A program made the position numbers and the translations under genes. From Curvibacter cyanobacteriorum (GTDB lineage Bacteria > Pseudomonadota > Gammaproteobacteria > Burkholderiales > Burkholderiaceae_C), in NCBI RefSeq assembly GCF_028649475.1, contig NZ_JAQSIP010000007.1, positions 186,001 through 250,000 on the forward strand: a stretch of 64,000 nt of DNA, given 5' to 3'. Shown here in pieces: positions 48,365 through 55,494 of the stretch (position 1 is its first letter; each line of letters begins with the position of its first letter). The notes beneath the pieces are model-generated. The model was not told the origin of the DNA and searched no databases. It saw nothing but the letters and a program-made list of their open reading frames with translations.

Positions 48365-48697
48365 GCCCCCACGGTCGCGCACTGCGTGTCGCTCCCTGCC
48401 CCCCGAGGGGGCCCCGGCCGCCTTGGGAGCGGCCCGGCGGCGTCCGGCTGAGGCCCCCACGGTCGCGCACTGCGTGTCGCTCCCTGCCCCCCGAGGGGGC
48501 TTCGGCCGCCTTGGGAGCGGCCCGGCGGCGTCCGGCTGAGGCCCCCACGGTCGCGCACGGCGTGTCGTTCCCTGCCACTCGAGGGGGCCCGGCCGTCTTG
48601 GGGGGCGGCTCGGTGGCGTCTGGCTGAGGTGCTGCCGGTCGCGCACTGCGGGTTGCTTGGTGCGACCTGAGGGGGCTGGGGCCCCTGGGGCGGCCAT
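48365..48697. repeat. Tandem array of an 88-bp GC-rich repeat, about 3.8 copies
   Basis: Copies begin at 48365, 48453, 48541 and 48629, exactly 88 bp apart, each starting GCCCCCACGGTCGCGCAC or a decayed form. Copies 1 and 2 are almost identical, copy 3 has about ten changes, and copy 4 is degenerate and incomplete. Each unit contains the near-palindrome CCCCCCGAGGGGGC and should fold strongly. It fills the 375-nt gap between rodA and tldD; no gene is supported inside it. Confidence 0.9.
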
Positions 48698-48701
48698 GCG
48701 C

Positions 48702-48731
48702 TGGCAGCGGGCATTGGGCGCGGCCTAAAAT
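48702..48731 (+). promoter_or_regulatory. Probable tldD promoter
   Basis: TGGCAG (48702-48707), 18 nt, TAAAAT (48726-48731), then 6 nt to the ATG at 48738. Predicted leaderless mRNA; no Shine-Dalgarno. Confidence 0.5.
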
Positions 48732-48737
48732 GGCCGG

Positions 48738-50198
48738 ATGATTTCACGCGAACCCACCCTCGAACGCCTGGCGATCGCCCGGCAATTGCTGCTCGAACCC
48801 TTTGGCCTGGACGAAACCCACCTGTCCAAGGCGCTGGCGGAGATCCGGGCCCACCGGGTGGATGACGCGGATCTGTATTTCCAATACACCCGCGCCGAAG
48901 GCTGGAGCCTGGAGGAGGGCATCGTCAAGACGGGCTCCTTCAGCATCGACCAAGGCGTGGGGGTGCGGGCGGTCAGTGGTGAGAAGACTGCTTTTGCCTA
49001 CTCGGACGACATTTCGCTCGAGTCCCTGCTGGATGCCGCCCGCACGGTGCGCACCATCTCGGGTTTGGGTGGGGGCGCCCGAGTCAAGGCGGCCGCGCGC
49101 AAGGTGGCGCCCAGCCGCGCGCTGTACCCGGGGCTGGACCCGATTGCCACCATGGACAGCACCGCCAAGGTGCGCCTGCTCGAGAAGGTCGAGCAACTGG
49201 CCCGCGCCCGCGACCCGCGTGTGGTGCAGGTCATGGCCGGCCTGGCCGGTGAATACGATGTGGTGCTGGTGGCCCGCGCCGACGGGACTCTGGCCGCCGA
49301 TGTGCGCCCCCTGGTGCGCCTGTCGGTCACCGTGATCGCCGAACAGGGGGGCCGCCGCGAGGTGGGCACCGGTGGCGGGGGGGGGCGATTTGGCCTGGCG
49401 TATTTCGACGACGCCGTGATCGAGGGCTATGTCAGCGACGCGGTCAAGGCCGCGCTGACCAACCTCGAGTCGCGTCCGGCTCCCGCGGGTGAACTCACCG
49501 TGGTGCTGGGCCCGGGCTGGCCGGGCGTCCTGCTGCACGAAGCCATCGGCCACGGGCTGGAAGGGGACTTCAACCGCAAGGGCTCGAGCGCTTTCAGCGG
49601 CCGCATTGGTCAGCGCGTGGCGGCCAAGGGCGTCACGGTGCTCGACGACGGCACCCTGGCAGACCGCCGCGGCTCGCTCAATGTGGACGACGAGGGCCAT
49701 GCCAGCCAGCGCAATGTGCTGATCGAGGACGGCATCCTCAAGGGCTACATCCAGGACTCGATGAACGCTCGCCTGATGGGCGTCAAGCCCACGGGCAACG
49801 GCCGCCGCGAAAGCTATGCCCATGTGCCGATGCCGCGCATGACCAACACCTACATGCTGGGCGGTGACAAGTCACCCGAAGAGATCGTGGCCAGCATCAA
49901 GAAGGGCCTGTACGCGACCAACTTCGGTGGCGGTCAGGTGGACATCACCTCGGGCAAGTTTGTGTTCTCGGCCAGCGAGGCCTTCTGGGTCGAAAACGGC
50001 CAGATCCAATACCCCGTCAAGGGCGCGACCCTGGTCGGCAACGGCCCCGACGCGCTGACTCGCGTCACCATGATCGGCAACGACATGCGACTCGACAGCG
50101 GCGTGGGCACTTGCGGCAAGGAAGGCCAGAGCGTGCCGGTGGGCGTGGGCCAGCCCACCTTGCGCATCGACGGCATGACGGTCGGCGGCACCGCCTGA
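48738..50198 (+). CDS. tldD: Metalloprotease TldD
   Basis: 486 residues. TldD with TldE forms a zinc protease that degrades unfolded peptides and matures some modified peptides. The zinc motif HEAIGH (near residue 263) lies in LLHEAIGHGLEGDFNRKGSS. The C-terminal conserved block VGNGPDALTRVTMIGND is intact. tldE (pmbA) is not adjacent in this window. The mRNA is probably leaderless, with TAAAAT 6 nt upstream. Confidence 0.96.
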   Translation: MISREPTLERLAIARQLLLEPFGLDETHLSKALAEIRAHRVDDADLYFQYTRAEGWSLEEGIVKTGSFSIDQGVGVRAVSGEKTAFAYSDDISLESLLDAARTVRTISGLGGGARVKAAARKVAPSRALYPGLDPIATMDSTAKVRLLEKVEQLARARDPRVVQVMAGLAGEYDVVLVARADGTLAADVRPLVRLSVTVIAEQGGRREVGTGGGGGRFGLAYFDDAVIEGYVSDAVKAALTNLESRPAPAGELTVVLGPGWPGVLLHEAIGHGLEGDFNRKGSSAFSGRIGQRVAAKGVTVLDDGTLADRRGSLNVDDEGHASQRNVLIEDGILKGYIQDSMNARLMGVKPTGNGRRESYAHVPMPRMTNTYMLGGDKSPEEIVASIKKGLYATNFGGGQVDITSGKFVFSASEAFWVENGQIQYPVKGATLVGNGPDALTRVTMIGNDMRLDSGVGTCGKEGQSVPVGVGQPTLRIDGMTVGGTA

Positions 50199-50459
50199 CC
50201 GGACCGAGGGGGCGTCCTCCGCGCCACCACCATGGGCCTGCGTCGTGGCGGACCCGTGCCGCAGGGGCCTGGAGCTTGGTGGCGAACCGCTTGGTGACCC
50301 TGCGGCTCGCCCAGGGTTGTCGGGCTGTTGGGCCGTTAGAGGGGCGACACCTCCAATCTACCAGGTGAGCCGTTTCAGGCCGGCCGCCTGGCACTTCACC
50401 GATGGGCCGCGACTGCCCGTGAGCGCCTTGTCAGTGCGGTGGCAGCTTCTGCACTCATT
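50199..50459. other. Intergenic stretch without a supported gene
   Basis: About 260 nt between the tldD stop and the aro leader promoter. No ORF with family character, no clear terminator with a T-run and no repeat shared with the rest of the window were seen. TTGTCA at 50428-50433 has no partner -10 at a normal distance. Confidence 0.4.
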
Positions 50460-50488
50460 TTGTACTAACTGGTTCGAACTTGTATGCT
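50460..50488 (+). promoter_or_regulatory. Putative promoter of the aroG leader
   Basis: TTGTAC (50460-50465), 17 nt, TATGCT (50483-50488). This would start transcription near 50495, ahead of both possible leader starts. TGGCAG-N17-TACTAA (50440-50468) is a weaker alternative. Confidence 0.45.
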
Positions 50489-50548
50489 CTTTGCCACAAG
50501 CGAAGGGCAGGGCTTGTGCGCGTCTGGCGCTGTGCTAAATTGCTTGGC

Positions 50549-50620
50549 ATGTCGCTGCGTTCCGCTTTTTACTTTTACTTTTGGTTCTCTGTCCAAGGCG
50601 GACGAGAGGCGAACGCATAA
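50549..50620 (+). CDS. Aromatic-codon leader peptide of the DAHP synthase gene
   Basis: A 23-codon ORF from ATG 50549 to TAA 50618-50620. Codons 7-13 read Phe-Tyr-Phe-Tyr-Phe-Trp-Phe (TTT TAC TTT TAC TTT TGG TTC, 50567-50587). It is followed 21 nt later by an intrinsic terminator and then by aroG. Seven consecutive aromatic codons in a random ORF are very unlikely, and they match the three end products of the pathway controlled. It is therefore read as an attenuator leader peptide. The ATG has no good Shine-Dalgarno. An in-frame GTG at 50516 has GAAGGG 8 nt upstream and would give 34 residues with the same aromatic run. Confidence 0.82.
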   Translation: MSLRSAFYFYFWFSVQGGREANA

Positions 50621-50641
50621 GCGCACGAACACCCTCCCAAG

Positions 50642-50675
50642 AACCGCCGAAGCTGAAGAGCCCGGCGGTTTTTTT
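50642..50675 (+). terminator. Attenuator terminator upstream of aroG
   Basis: AACCGCCG (50642-50649) pairs perfectly with CGGCGGTT (50663-50670), with an inner GCT/AGC pair and a GAAG loop, followed by a run of seven T. It lies after the leader stop codon and 42 nt before the aroG ATG, with no complete gene ahead of it except the leader. An antiterminator could use GGCGG (50597-50601) with CCGCC (50644-50648), or GGTTCT (50583-50588) with AGAACC (50640-50645). Confidence 0.85.
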
Positions 50676-50716
50676 ATGCCCATTTCAAACCGCTTTCCAA
50701 TTCACAGGAGCCCCAG

Positions 50717-51844
50717 ATGAAGAAGCCCGCCGCCCCCGCCAGCGATGCCTGGTACGCGAACGTCGAAAAAACCAGCCAGACCGACGACGAACGCATCAAG
50801 GACATCACCGTGCTCCCGCCCCCCGAACATCTGATCCGCTTCTTCCCAATCCACGGGACGCCTGTGGAGTCGCTGATCACCCAGACCCGCCGCAACATCC
50901 ACAACATCATGGCGGCCAAAGATGACCGCCTGCTGGTGGTGATTGGCCCCTGCTCCATCCACGACCCGGTGGCCGCGGTGGAGTACGCGCGCCGCCTCAA
51001 GGCCGCCCGCGAGCAGTACGCCGGTACGCTGGAAATCGTGATGCGCGTCTATTTCGAGAAGCCGCGCACCACCGTCGGCTGGAAGGGCCTGATCAACGAC
51101 CCCTACCTCGACGAAAGCTACCGCATCGACGAGGGCCTGCGCATCGCGCGCCAACTGCTGATTGAAATCAACCGCATGGGCCTGCCCGCGGGCAGCGAGT
51201 TCCTCGACGTGATCTCGCCCCAGTACATCGGTGACCTGATCAGCTGGGGGGCCATCGGGGCCCGCACCACCGAAAGTCAGGTGCACCGCGAACTGGCCTC
51301 GGGCATTTCGGCCCCGATCGGCTTCAAGAACGGCACCGATGGCAACATCCGCATCGCCACCGACGCCATCCAGGCGGCTGCCCGTGGCCACCATTTCCTG
51401 TCGGTGCACAAGAATGGCCAGGTTGCCATCGTTCAGACCCAGGGCAACAAGGACTGCCACGTCATCCTGCGCGGCGGCAAGACCCCGAACTACGACGCGG
51501 CCAGCGTCAGCGCGGCGTGTGCCGAACTGGCTGCCGCCAAGCTGCCGGCCACGCTGATGGTGGACTGCAGCCACGCCAACAGCAGCAAGCAGCACCAGCG
51601 TCAGATCGATGTCGCGAAGGACATCGCCGCCCAGGTCGCTGGTGGTTCGCACCAGGTGTTTGGCTTGATGGTGGAAAGCCACCTCACGGCTGGGGCGCAG
51701 AAGTTCACGCCGGGCAAGGACGATGTGCAAGCCCTGGCTTACGGCCAGAGCATCACTGACGCTTGCCTGGGCTGGGACGATTCGGCCGATGTGTTGGCCG
51801 TGCTGTCGGACGCCGTCAAGGCGCGTCGCGCGCTCAAGGCCTGA
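50717..51844 (+). CDS. aroG: 3-deoxy-7-phosphoheptulonate (DAHP) synthase, class I
   Basis: 375 residues. It condenses phosphoenolpyruvate and erythrose 4-phosphate in the first step of aromatic amino acid synthesis. E. coli AroF/G/H-type features: RRNIHNIMAAKDDRLLVVIGPCSIHDP spans about residues 58-84, then EKPRTTVGWKGL (about 115-126), GARTTESQ (about 182-189), GFKNGTDG (about 202-209) and VDCSHANSSK (about 283-292), which supply PEP and metal ligands. AGGAG lies 6 nt before the ATG. Which E. coli isozyme it matches in feedback control cannot be told here. The leader peptide and attenuator upstream indicate transcription control by charged tRNA-Phe, -Tyr and -Trp. Confidence 0.96.
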   Translation: MKKPAAPASDAWYANVEKTSQTDDERIKDITVLPPPEHLIRFFPIHGTPVESLITQTRRNIHNIMAAKDDRLLVVIGPCSIHDPVAAVEYARRLKAAREQYAGTLEIVMRVYFEKPRTTVGWKGLINDPYLDESYRIDEGLRIARQLLIEINRMGLPAGSEFLDVISPQYIGDLISWGAIGARTTESQVHRELASGISAPIGFKNGTDGNIRIATDAIQAAARGHHFLSVHKNGQVAIVQTQGNKDCHVILRGGKTPNYDAASVSAACAELAAAKLPATLMVDCSHANSSKQHQRQIDVAKDIAAQVAGGSHQVFGLMVESHLTAGAQKFTPGKDDVQALAYGQSITDACLGWDDSADVLAVLSDAVKARRALKA

Positions 51845-51889
51845 GCCTGGGCTGAGCCCCCGGGAAGGTCAAAGCCCCCGGGGGATGCG

Positions 51890-51919
51890 GCTGGCCTGAG
51901 CGGCCAGCGCGGGGTTTTT
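51890..51919 (+). terminator. Intrinsic terminator after aroG
   Basis: GCTGGCC (51890-51896) pairs with GGCCAGC (51902-51908) across 5 nt, followed by GCGGGG and five T. It separates aroG from the converging mpl gene. Confidence 0.75.
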
Positions 51920-51959
51920 CGACGGCGGCCAACAGGGGCCGGCCGTCGCATCGGTGGGG

Positions 51960-53342
51960 TCAGGGCACGCTGGCGCGCAAGGCGTCCAGCAACCGGCCAT
52001 GCACGCCGCCAAAGCCCCCGTTGCTCATGCACACCACCTGGTCGCCGGGTTGGGCCACGGCACAGACCTGTTGCACCAGGGTGGCAATGTCCGGTGCGGT
52101 GCGGGCCTTGTCTTGCAAGGGCGCCAGCGCCTCCGCGGCGTCCCAATCCAGGCCCCCGGTATGGCAGAAGGCCAGGTCCGCACTGGCCAGCGACCAGGGC
52201 AGCTGTGACTTCATGGTGCCCAGCTTCATGGTGTTGCTGCGCGGCTCAAACACCGCCAGGATGCGGCCGCCGCCAGAGCCCAGGCGCTGGCGCAGGCCGT
52301 CCAGCGTGGTGCGGATCGCCGTCGGGTGGTGGGCAAAGTCGTCGTACACCGTGACCCCATGGGCCTGCCCCCGGATCTCCATGCGCCGCTTGACGTTCTC
52401 GAAACTGCTCAGGGCCTGGATGGCCAGGTCTGGCGCCACGCCCAGGTGGTCGGCCGCGGCGATGGCCGCCAGCGCGTTGAGCTGGTTGTGCACCCCTGTC
52501 AGTGACCACTTGAGGCGGCCCATGGCCTGGCCGTGGCGCAGCACCTGAAAGTCGTGTGCTTCGCCCTCGGCTGAAAAGTCGCTCACCGTGCTGCCAAAAC
52601 TGCGTTGCTCGCTCCAGCAGCCCTGGGCCAGCACGCGGGTCAGGCTGTCTTCGAGGCCGTTGTAAACCACCCGGCCCGAGGCGGGCACGGTGCGCAGCAG
52701 GTGGTGAAACTGGCGTTCGATGGCAGCCAGGTTGTCAAAAATGTCCGCGTGGTCGAATTCCAGGTTGTTCAGCACGGCCGTGCGTGGGCGGTAATGGACA
52801 AACTTGCTGCGCTTGTCAAAGAAGGCGGTGTCGTACTCGTCGGCTTCGATCACGAAGGCACGGCCCTGGCCCAGTCGGGCCGAGACCCCAAAGTTCAGGG
52901 GCACGCCGCCGACCAGAAAGCCCGGCTCCAGGCCGGCCTGGTCCAACACCCAGCTCAGCATCGAGGTGGTGGTGGTCTTGCCGTGGGTGCCGGCGACGGC
53001 CAGCACATGCCGGCCTTGCAGCAGGTGCTCGGCCAGCCACTGCGGGCCGCTGGTGTAGCGGGCGCCGCTGTCGAGGATGGCCTCCATCAGCGGGAACTTG
53101 GGGCTGCCATCGCTGAGCCGGGCCCGACTGACCACATTGCCGACCACAAAAACATCGGGCTTCAAGGCCAGCTGACCCGCGTCAAAGCCTTCGATCAGGT
53201 CAATGCCCAGGGCCCGCAGCTGGTCGCTCATGGGGGGGTAGACCCCCATGTCACAGCCGGTGACCCGGTGTCCGGCCTCTCGGGCCAGGGCGGCCAAGCC
53301 GCCCATGAAGGTGCCGCAAATACCCAGAATGTGAATGTGCAT
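51960..53342 (-). CDS. mpl: UDP-N-acetylmuramate:L-alanyl-gamma-D-glutamyl-meso-diaminopimelate ligase
   Basis: 460 residues. Recycling enzyme that reattaches the murein tripeptide to UDP-MurNAc. It is MurC-like: HILGICGTFMGGLAALA (about 4-20), the ATP loop [11 protein letters not shown] (about 105-115), and YDDFAHHPTAI (about 333-343). The CGTFMGG start distinguishes Mpl from MurC (GGAGMSG), which is present separately at 24.8 kb. ATG 53342 was chosen; TAAAAT lies 7 nt upstream and no Shine-Dalgarno is seen. Confidence 0.95.
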   Translation of the reverse strand: MHIHILGICGTFMGGLAALAREAGHRVTGCDMGVYPPMSDQLRALGIDLIEGFDAGQLALKPDVFVVGNVVSRARLSDGSPKFPLMEAILDSGARYTSGPQWLAEHLLQGRHVLAVAGTHGKTTTTSMLSWVLDQAGLEPGFLVGGVPLNFGVSARLGQGRAFVIEADEYDTAFFDKRSKFVHYRPRTAVLNNLEFDHADIFDNLAAIERQFHHLLRTVPASGRVVYNGLEDSLTRVLAQGCWSEQRSFGSTVSDFSAEGEAHDFQVLRHGQAMGRLKWSLTGVHNQLNALAAIAAADHLGVAPDLAIQALSSFENVKRRMEIRGQAHGVTVYDDFAHHPTAIRTTLDGLRQRLGSGGGRILAVFEPRSNTMKLGTMKSQLPWSLASADLAFCHTGGLDWDAAEALAPLQDKARTAPDIATLVQQVCAVAQPGDQVVCMSNGGFGGVHGRLLDALRASVP

Positions 53343-53349
53343 GAACCCG

Positions 53350-53355
53350 ATTTTA
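53350..53355 (-). promoter_or_regulatory. Putative -10 element of mpl
   Basis: TAAAAT on the reverse strand, 7 nt before the mpl ATG. No matching -35 was found. Confidence 0.45.
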
Positions 53356-53502
53356 CGTGGGGTCATGGGCTGGAGGGCGCGCTTGACCGTGGCGACGGGC
53401 TCGCAAGCTATCAAAGTCGTAGCGCGCCAGTCGGGTCCGTGAAAAAGCGGAAAATGCCGGCTCAAGCACCCTGGCGGTCCGCCGCCGATCGGAATTCACG
53501 CC

Positions 53503-54102
53503 ATGCGCATCGACAGTCTTCAGGAAGAAATCGCGGCCACGGCCGCCCGGCTGGTGGTCGAGGAGGGCCTGGAGTACGGTAGCGCCAAGCGCCGTGCCCT
53601 CAAGCAACTGGGCCTGTCGGCCCGCACCGCCTTGCCCGACAACCACTTGGTCGAAGCCTCGGTGCGCGAGTACATCGACCTGTTCTGCGCCGACACCCAG
53701 CCCGCCGAGTTGCGGGCCCTGCGCGAAACCGCCTTGCTGTGGATGCAGCGCCTGGCGGACTTCCGGCCCCACCTCACCGGTGCGGTCTGGCACGGCACCG
53801 CAACCCGGCTGTCGGACATCTACATCCAGCTGTTCTGTGATGACCCCAAATCGGCCGAGATCGCGCTGATTGATCACCATGTCGACTATGAGCCCCAGAC
53901 CGTGACTGGTTTCCGGGGCGAGCCCGTGGACGCGCTGTCCCTGTCCACCCCCTGCCGCGGACTGGGCGAGGAGGTGGGGGTGCACCTGATGATTTACGAC
54001 CACGACGACCTGCGCGGTGCGCTGGTCCCCGATGCCCAGGGGCGCGTGCCCCGGGGCAGTTTGCCCGCTTTGCAGCACCTGCTTCAGGAGGACGCCGCGT
54101 GA
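53503..54102 (+). CDS. Conserved-looking hypothetical protein, 199 residues
   Basis: No family recognised with confidence. Soluble and acidic, without signal peptide or membrane segment. The N-terminal half is helical (EEIAATAARLVVEEGLEYGSAKRRALKQ). The middle, LTGAVWHGTATRLSDIYIQLFCDD (about 91-114), faintly recalls the GS-x-D-x-D strand-turn of nucleotidyltransferases, but the acidic pair is not clear. The C-terminal part is strand-rich. It diverges from mpl and overlaps the TlpA-like gene by 4 nt, so the two are translationally coupled, which hints at a link with envelope redox. This is inference only. Confidence 0.75.
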   Translation: MRIDSLQEEIAATAARLVVEEGLEYGSAKRRALKQLGLSARTALPDNHLVEASVREYIDLFCADTQPAELRALRETALLWMQRLADFRPHLTGAVWHGTATRLSDIYIQLFCDDPKSAEIALIDHHVDYEPQTVTGFRGEPVDALSLSTPCRGLGEEVGVHLMIYDHDDLRGALVPDAQGRVPRGSLPALQHLLQEDAA

Positions 54103-54734
54103 CGACCCCGACCCCTCATACGACACCTCATACGACACCCCAGGCGACTTCTTCCGCCACGGCCCCGCCTGCGTCCACGCTGGCCGTGCCACCGACCCCG
54201 AGTGCCGGGCGGCGGCGCTGGCTGGGCGCTGGGGTGGCGGGTCTGGCCGCGGCCGCTGGCATGGGCCTGGCCTGGTGGCGCTACACCCCGCGTGGCGATG
54301 CCACCCTGACGCCGGAGCAGGCCCGGGCCTTGTGGGCGCTGAAGTTCGAGCGTCCCGGGGGCGGCGAGTTGGCGCTGGCCGATTTCAAGGGCAAACCGCT
54401 GCTGATCAACTTCTGGGCCACCTGGTGTCCCCCCTGCGTGGAGGAGCTGCCGCTGCTGGATCGCTTTCAGCGCGACCAATCCGCTAAAAGCTGGCAAGTT
54501 CTGGGATTGGCCATCGATCAGCCGAGTTCTGTGCTGCGTTTCCTGGGCAAGACACCGGTCAGTTTCCCGGTCGGACTCGCCGGTCTGGAGGGTTCGGAAC
54601 TCAGCCGGACGCTGGGCAATGAGACTGGGGGTTTGCCCTTTACCGTGGTGTTCGCCGAGGATGGGCGTGTAATACAGCGTAAAATGGGGCAGATCACGCC
54701 CCAGGACCTGGCGCTGTGGTCCCGCTCCGGCTGA
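54099..54734 (+). CDS. TlpA/ResA-like thiol-disulfide oxidoreductase, membrane-anchored
   Basis: 211 residues from GTG, with AGGAGG 7 nt upstream. The Thr/Pro-rich start (about 1-36, with a repeated TPHT unit) precedes a basic RRRWLGAG and one hydrophobic segment (about 43-62), which acts as a signal anchor; the arginines loosely resemble a Tat signal. The thioredoxin-fold domain holds the redox motif WATWCPPCVEELP, with the CPPC at about residues 109-112. The cis-Pro is in GGLPFTVVF. It probably reduces or oxidises thiols in the periplasm, such as cytochrome c apoproteins. Confidence 0.9.
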   Translation: MTTPTPHTTPHTTPQATSSATAPPASTLAVPPTPSAGRRRWLGAGVAGLAAAAGMGLAWWRYTPRGDATLTPEQARALWALKFERPGGGELALADFKGKPLLINFWATWCPPCVEELPLLDRFQRDQSAKSWQVLGLAIDQPSSVLRFLGKTPVSFPVGLAGLEGSELSRTLGNETGGLPFTVVFAEDGRVIQRKMGQITPQDLALWSRSG

Positions 54735-54907
54735 GGCCGGGGCCCTCCCTGTCCCCTTGTCACAAGGGGCGTCTGTCCTGCTGATGCCTGCCTGCCGTTG
54801 ATGCAGAAGGGCATTGGCTTTGACTTATTTTTATCTGCTGATTGCGGTTTTTGGCGTGCGTTTGAAGTAAATTCGCGCCTGTTATCGTTTTAGCTGTTGG
54901 AGCCCTC
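54735..54907. other. Gap before accB with a perfect hairpin
   Basis: CCCCTT-GTCAC-AAGGGG (54753-54769) is a perfect 6-bp stem, a possible weak terminator after the TlpA gene. Further right the DNA is AT-rich and probably holds the accBC promoter: TTGAAG (54862-54867) with TATCGT (54883-54888) at a short 15-nt spacing is the best pair. No coding remnant was recognised. Confidence 0.4.
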
Positions 54908-55363
54908 ATGGATCTGCGAAAACTCAAGACCCTGATTGATTTGGTGTCTGAATCCAATGTGTCAGAACTCGAAATCACCGAAGCCGAAGGCAAGGTGCGC
55001 ATCGTCAAAGGGGGCGGGGCCGTGGTTCAGCAACTGGTCGCCGCGCCCGTGGTGAGCGCCGCCCCTGTCGCCGCCGCCCCTGCCGCTGCCGCCGCGCCGG
55101 CTGTGGCCGCCGCCCCGGCCGCCGCTGCGGGCCATGTGGTCAAGTCGCCGATGGTGGGCACTTTCTACCGCGCCTCCAGCCCGGGGGCCAAGCCCTTCGT
55201 TGAAGTGGGCAGCCAGATCAAGGAAGGCGAGACCATCTGCATCATCGAAGCGATGAAGATCCTCAACGAAATCGAAGCCGACAAGTCCGGCACGGTGACC
55301 CAGATCCTGGGCGAAAACGGCCAAGCCGTCGAATACGGCCAACCGCTGTTCATCATCGAATGA
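54908..55363 (+). CDS. accB: Biotin carboxyl carrier protein of acetyl-CoA carboxylase
   Basis: 151 residues. The N-terminal domain ([22 protein letters not shown]) is followed by an Ala/Pro/Val linker (about 43-75) and the biotinyl domain (about 78-151). The biotinylated Lys117 lies in EAMKILN. The thumb segment [14 protein letters not shown] is present. It carries CO2 between AccC and AccAD in the first step of fatty acid synthesis. It is followed by accC after 131 nt. Confidence 0.97.
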   Translation: MDLRKLKTLIDLVSESNVSELEITEAEGKVRIVKGGGAVVQQLVAAPVVSAAPVAAAPAAAAAPAVAAAPAAAAGHVVKSPMVGTFYRASSPGAKPFVEVGSQIKEGETICIIEAMKILNEIEADKSGTVTQILGENGQAVEYGQPLFIIE

Positions 55364-55494
55364 TTGGCAGCCCGGCAGGGGCCGCCGTGATCCGGTGCCG
55401 CTTGGGCGGCGCCGGAGTCGGTCGGCGCCGCTGCCGCGGCAACCTTTGAAAGTGCACGCCTTGCGTGCGGGGCCTTGCTGCCCCGGGAGCACTG

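Noticed and set aside
46890-48578. Reverse 562-codon frame through rodA and the 88-bp repeats
   Set aside because: Antisense to rodA and then running through tandem repeats; no protein-like sequence.
48365-48697. CRISPR-like regular repeats
   Set aside because: The repeats are contiguous 88-bp units without unique spacers, and no cas genes are near.
50484-50720. A 78-codon forward frame covering the aro leader in a different frame
   Set aside because: It runs through the attenuator hairpin and ends inside aroG. The aromatic-rich frame fits a leader far better.
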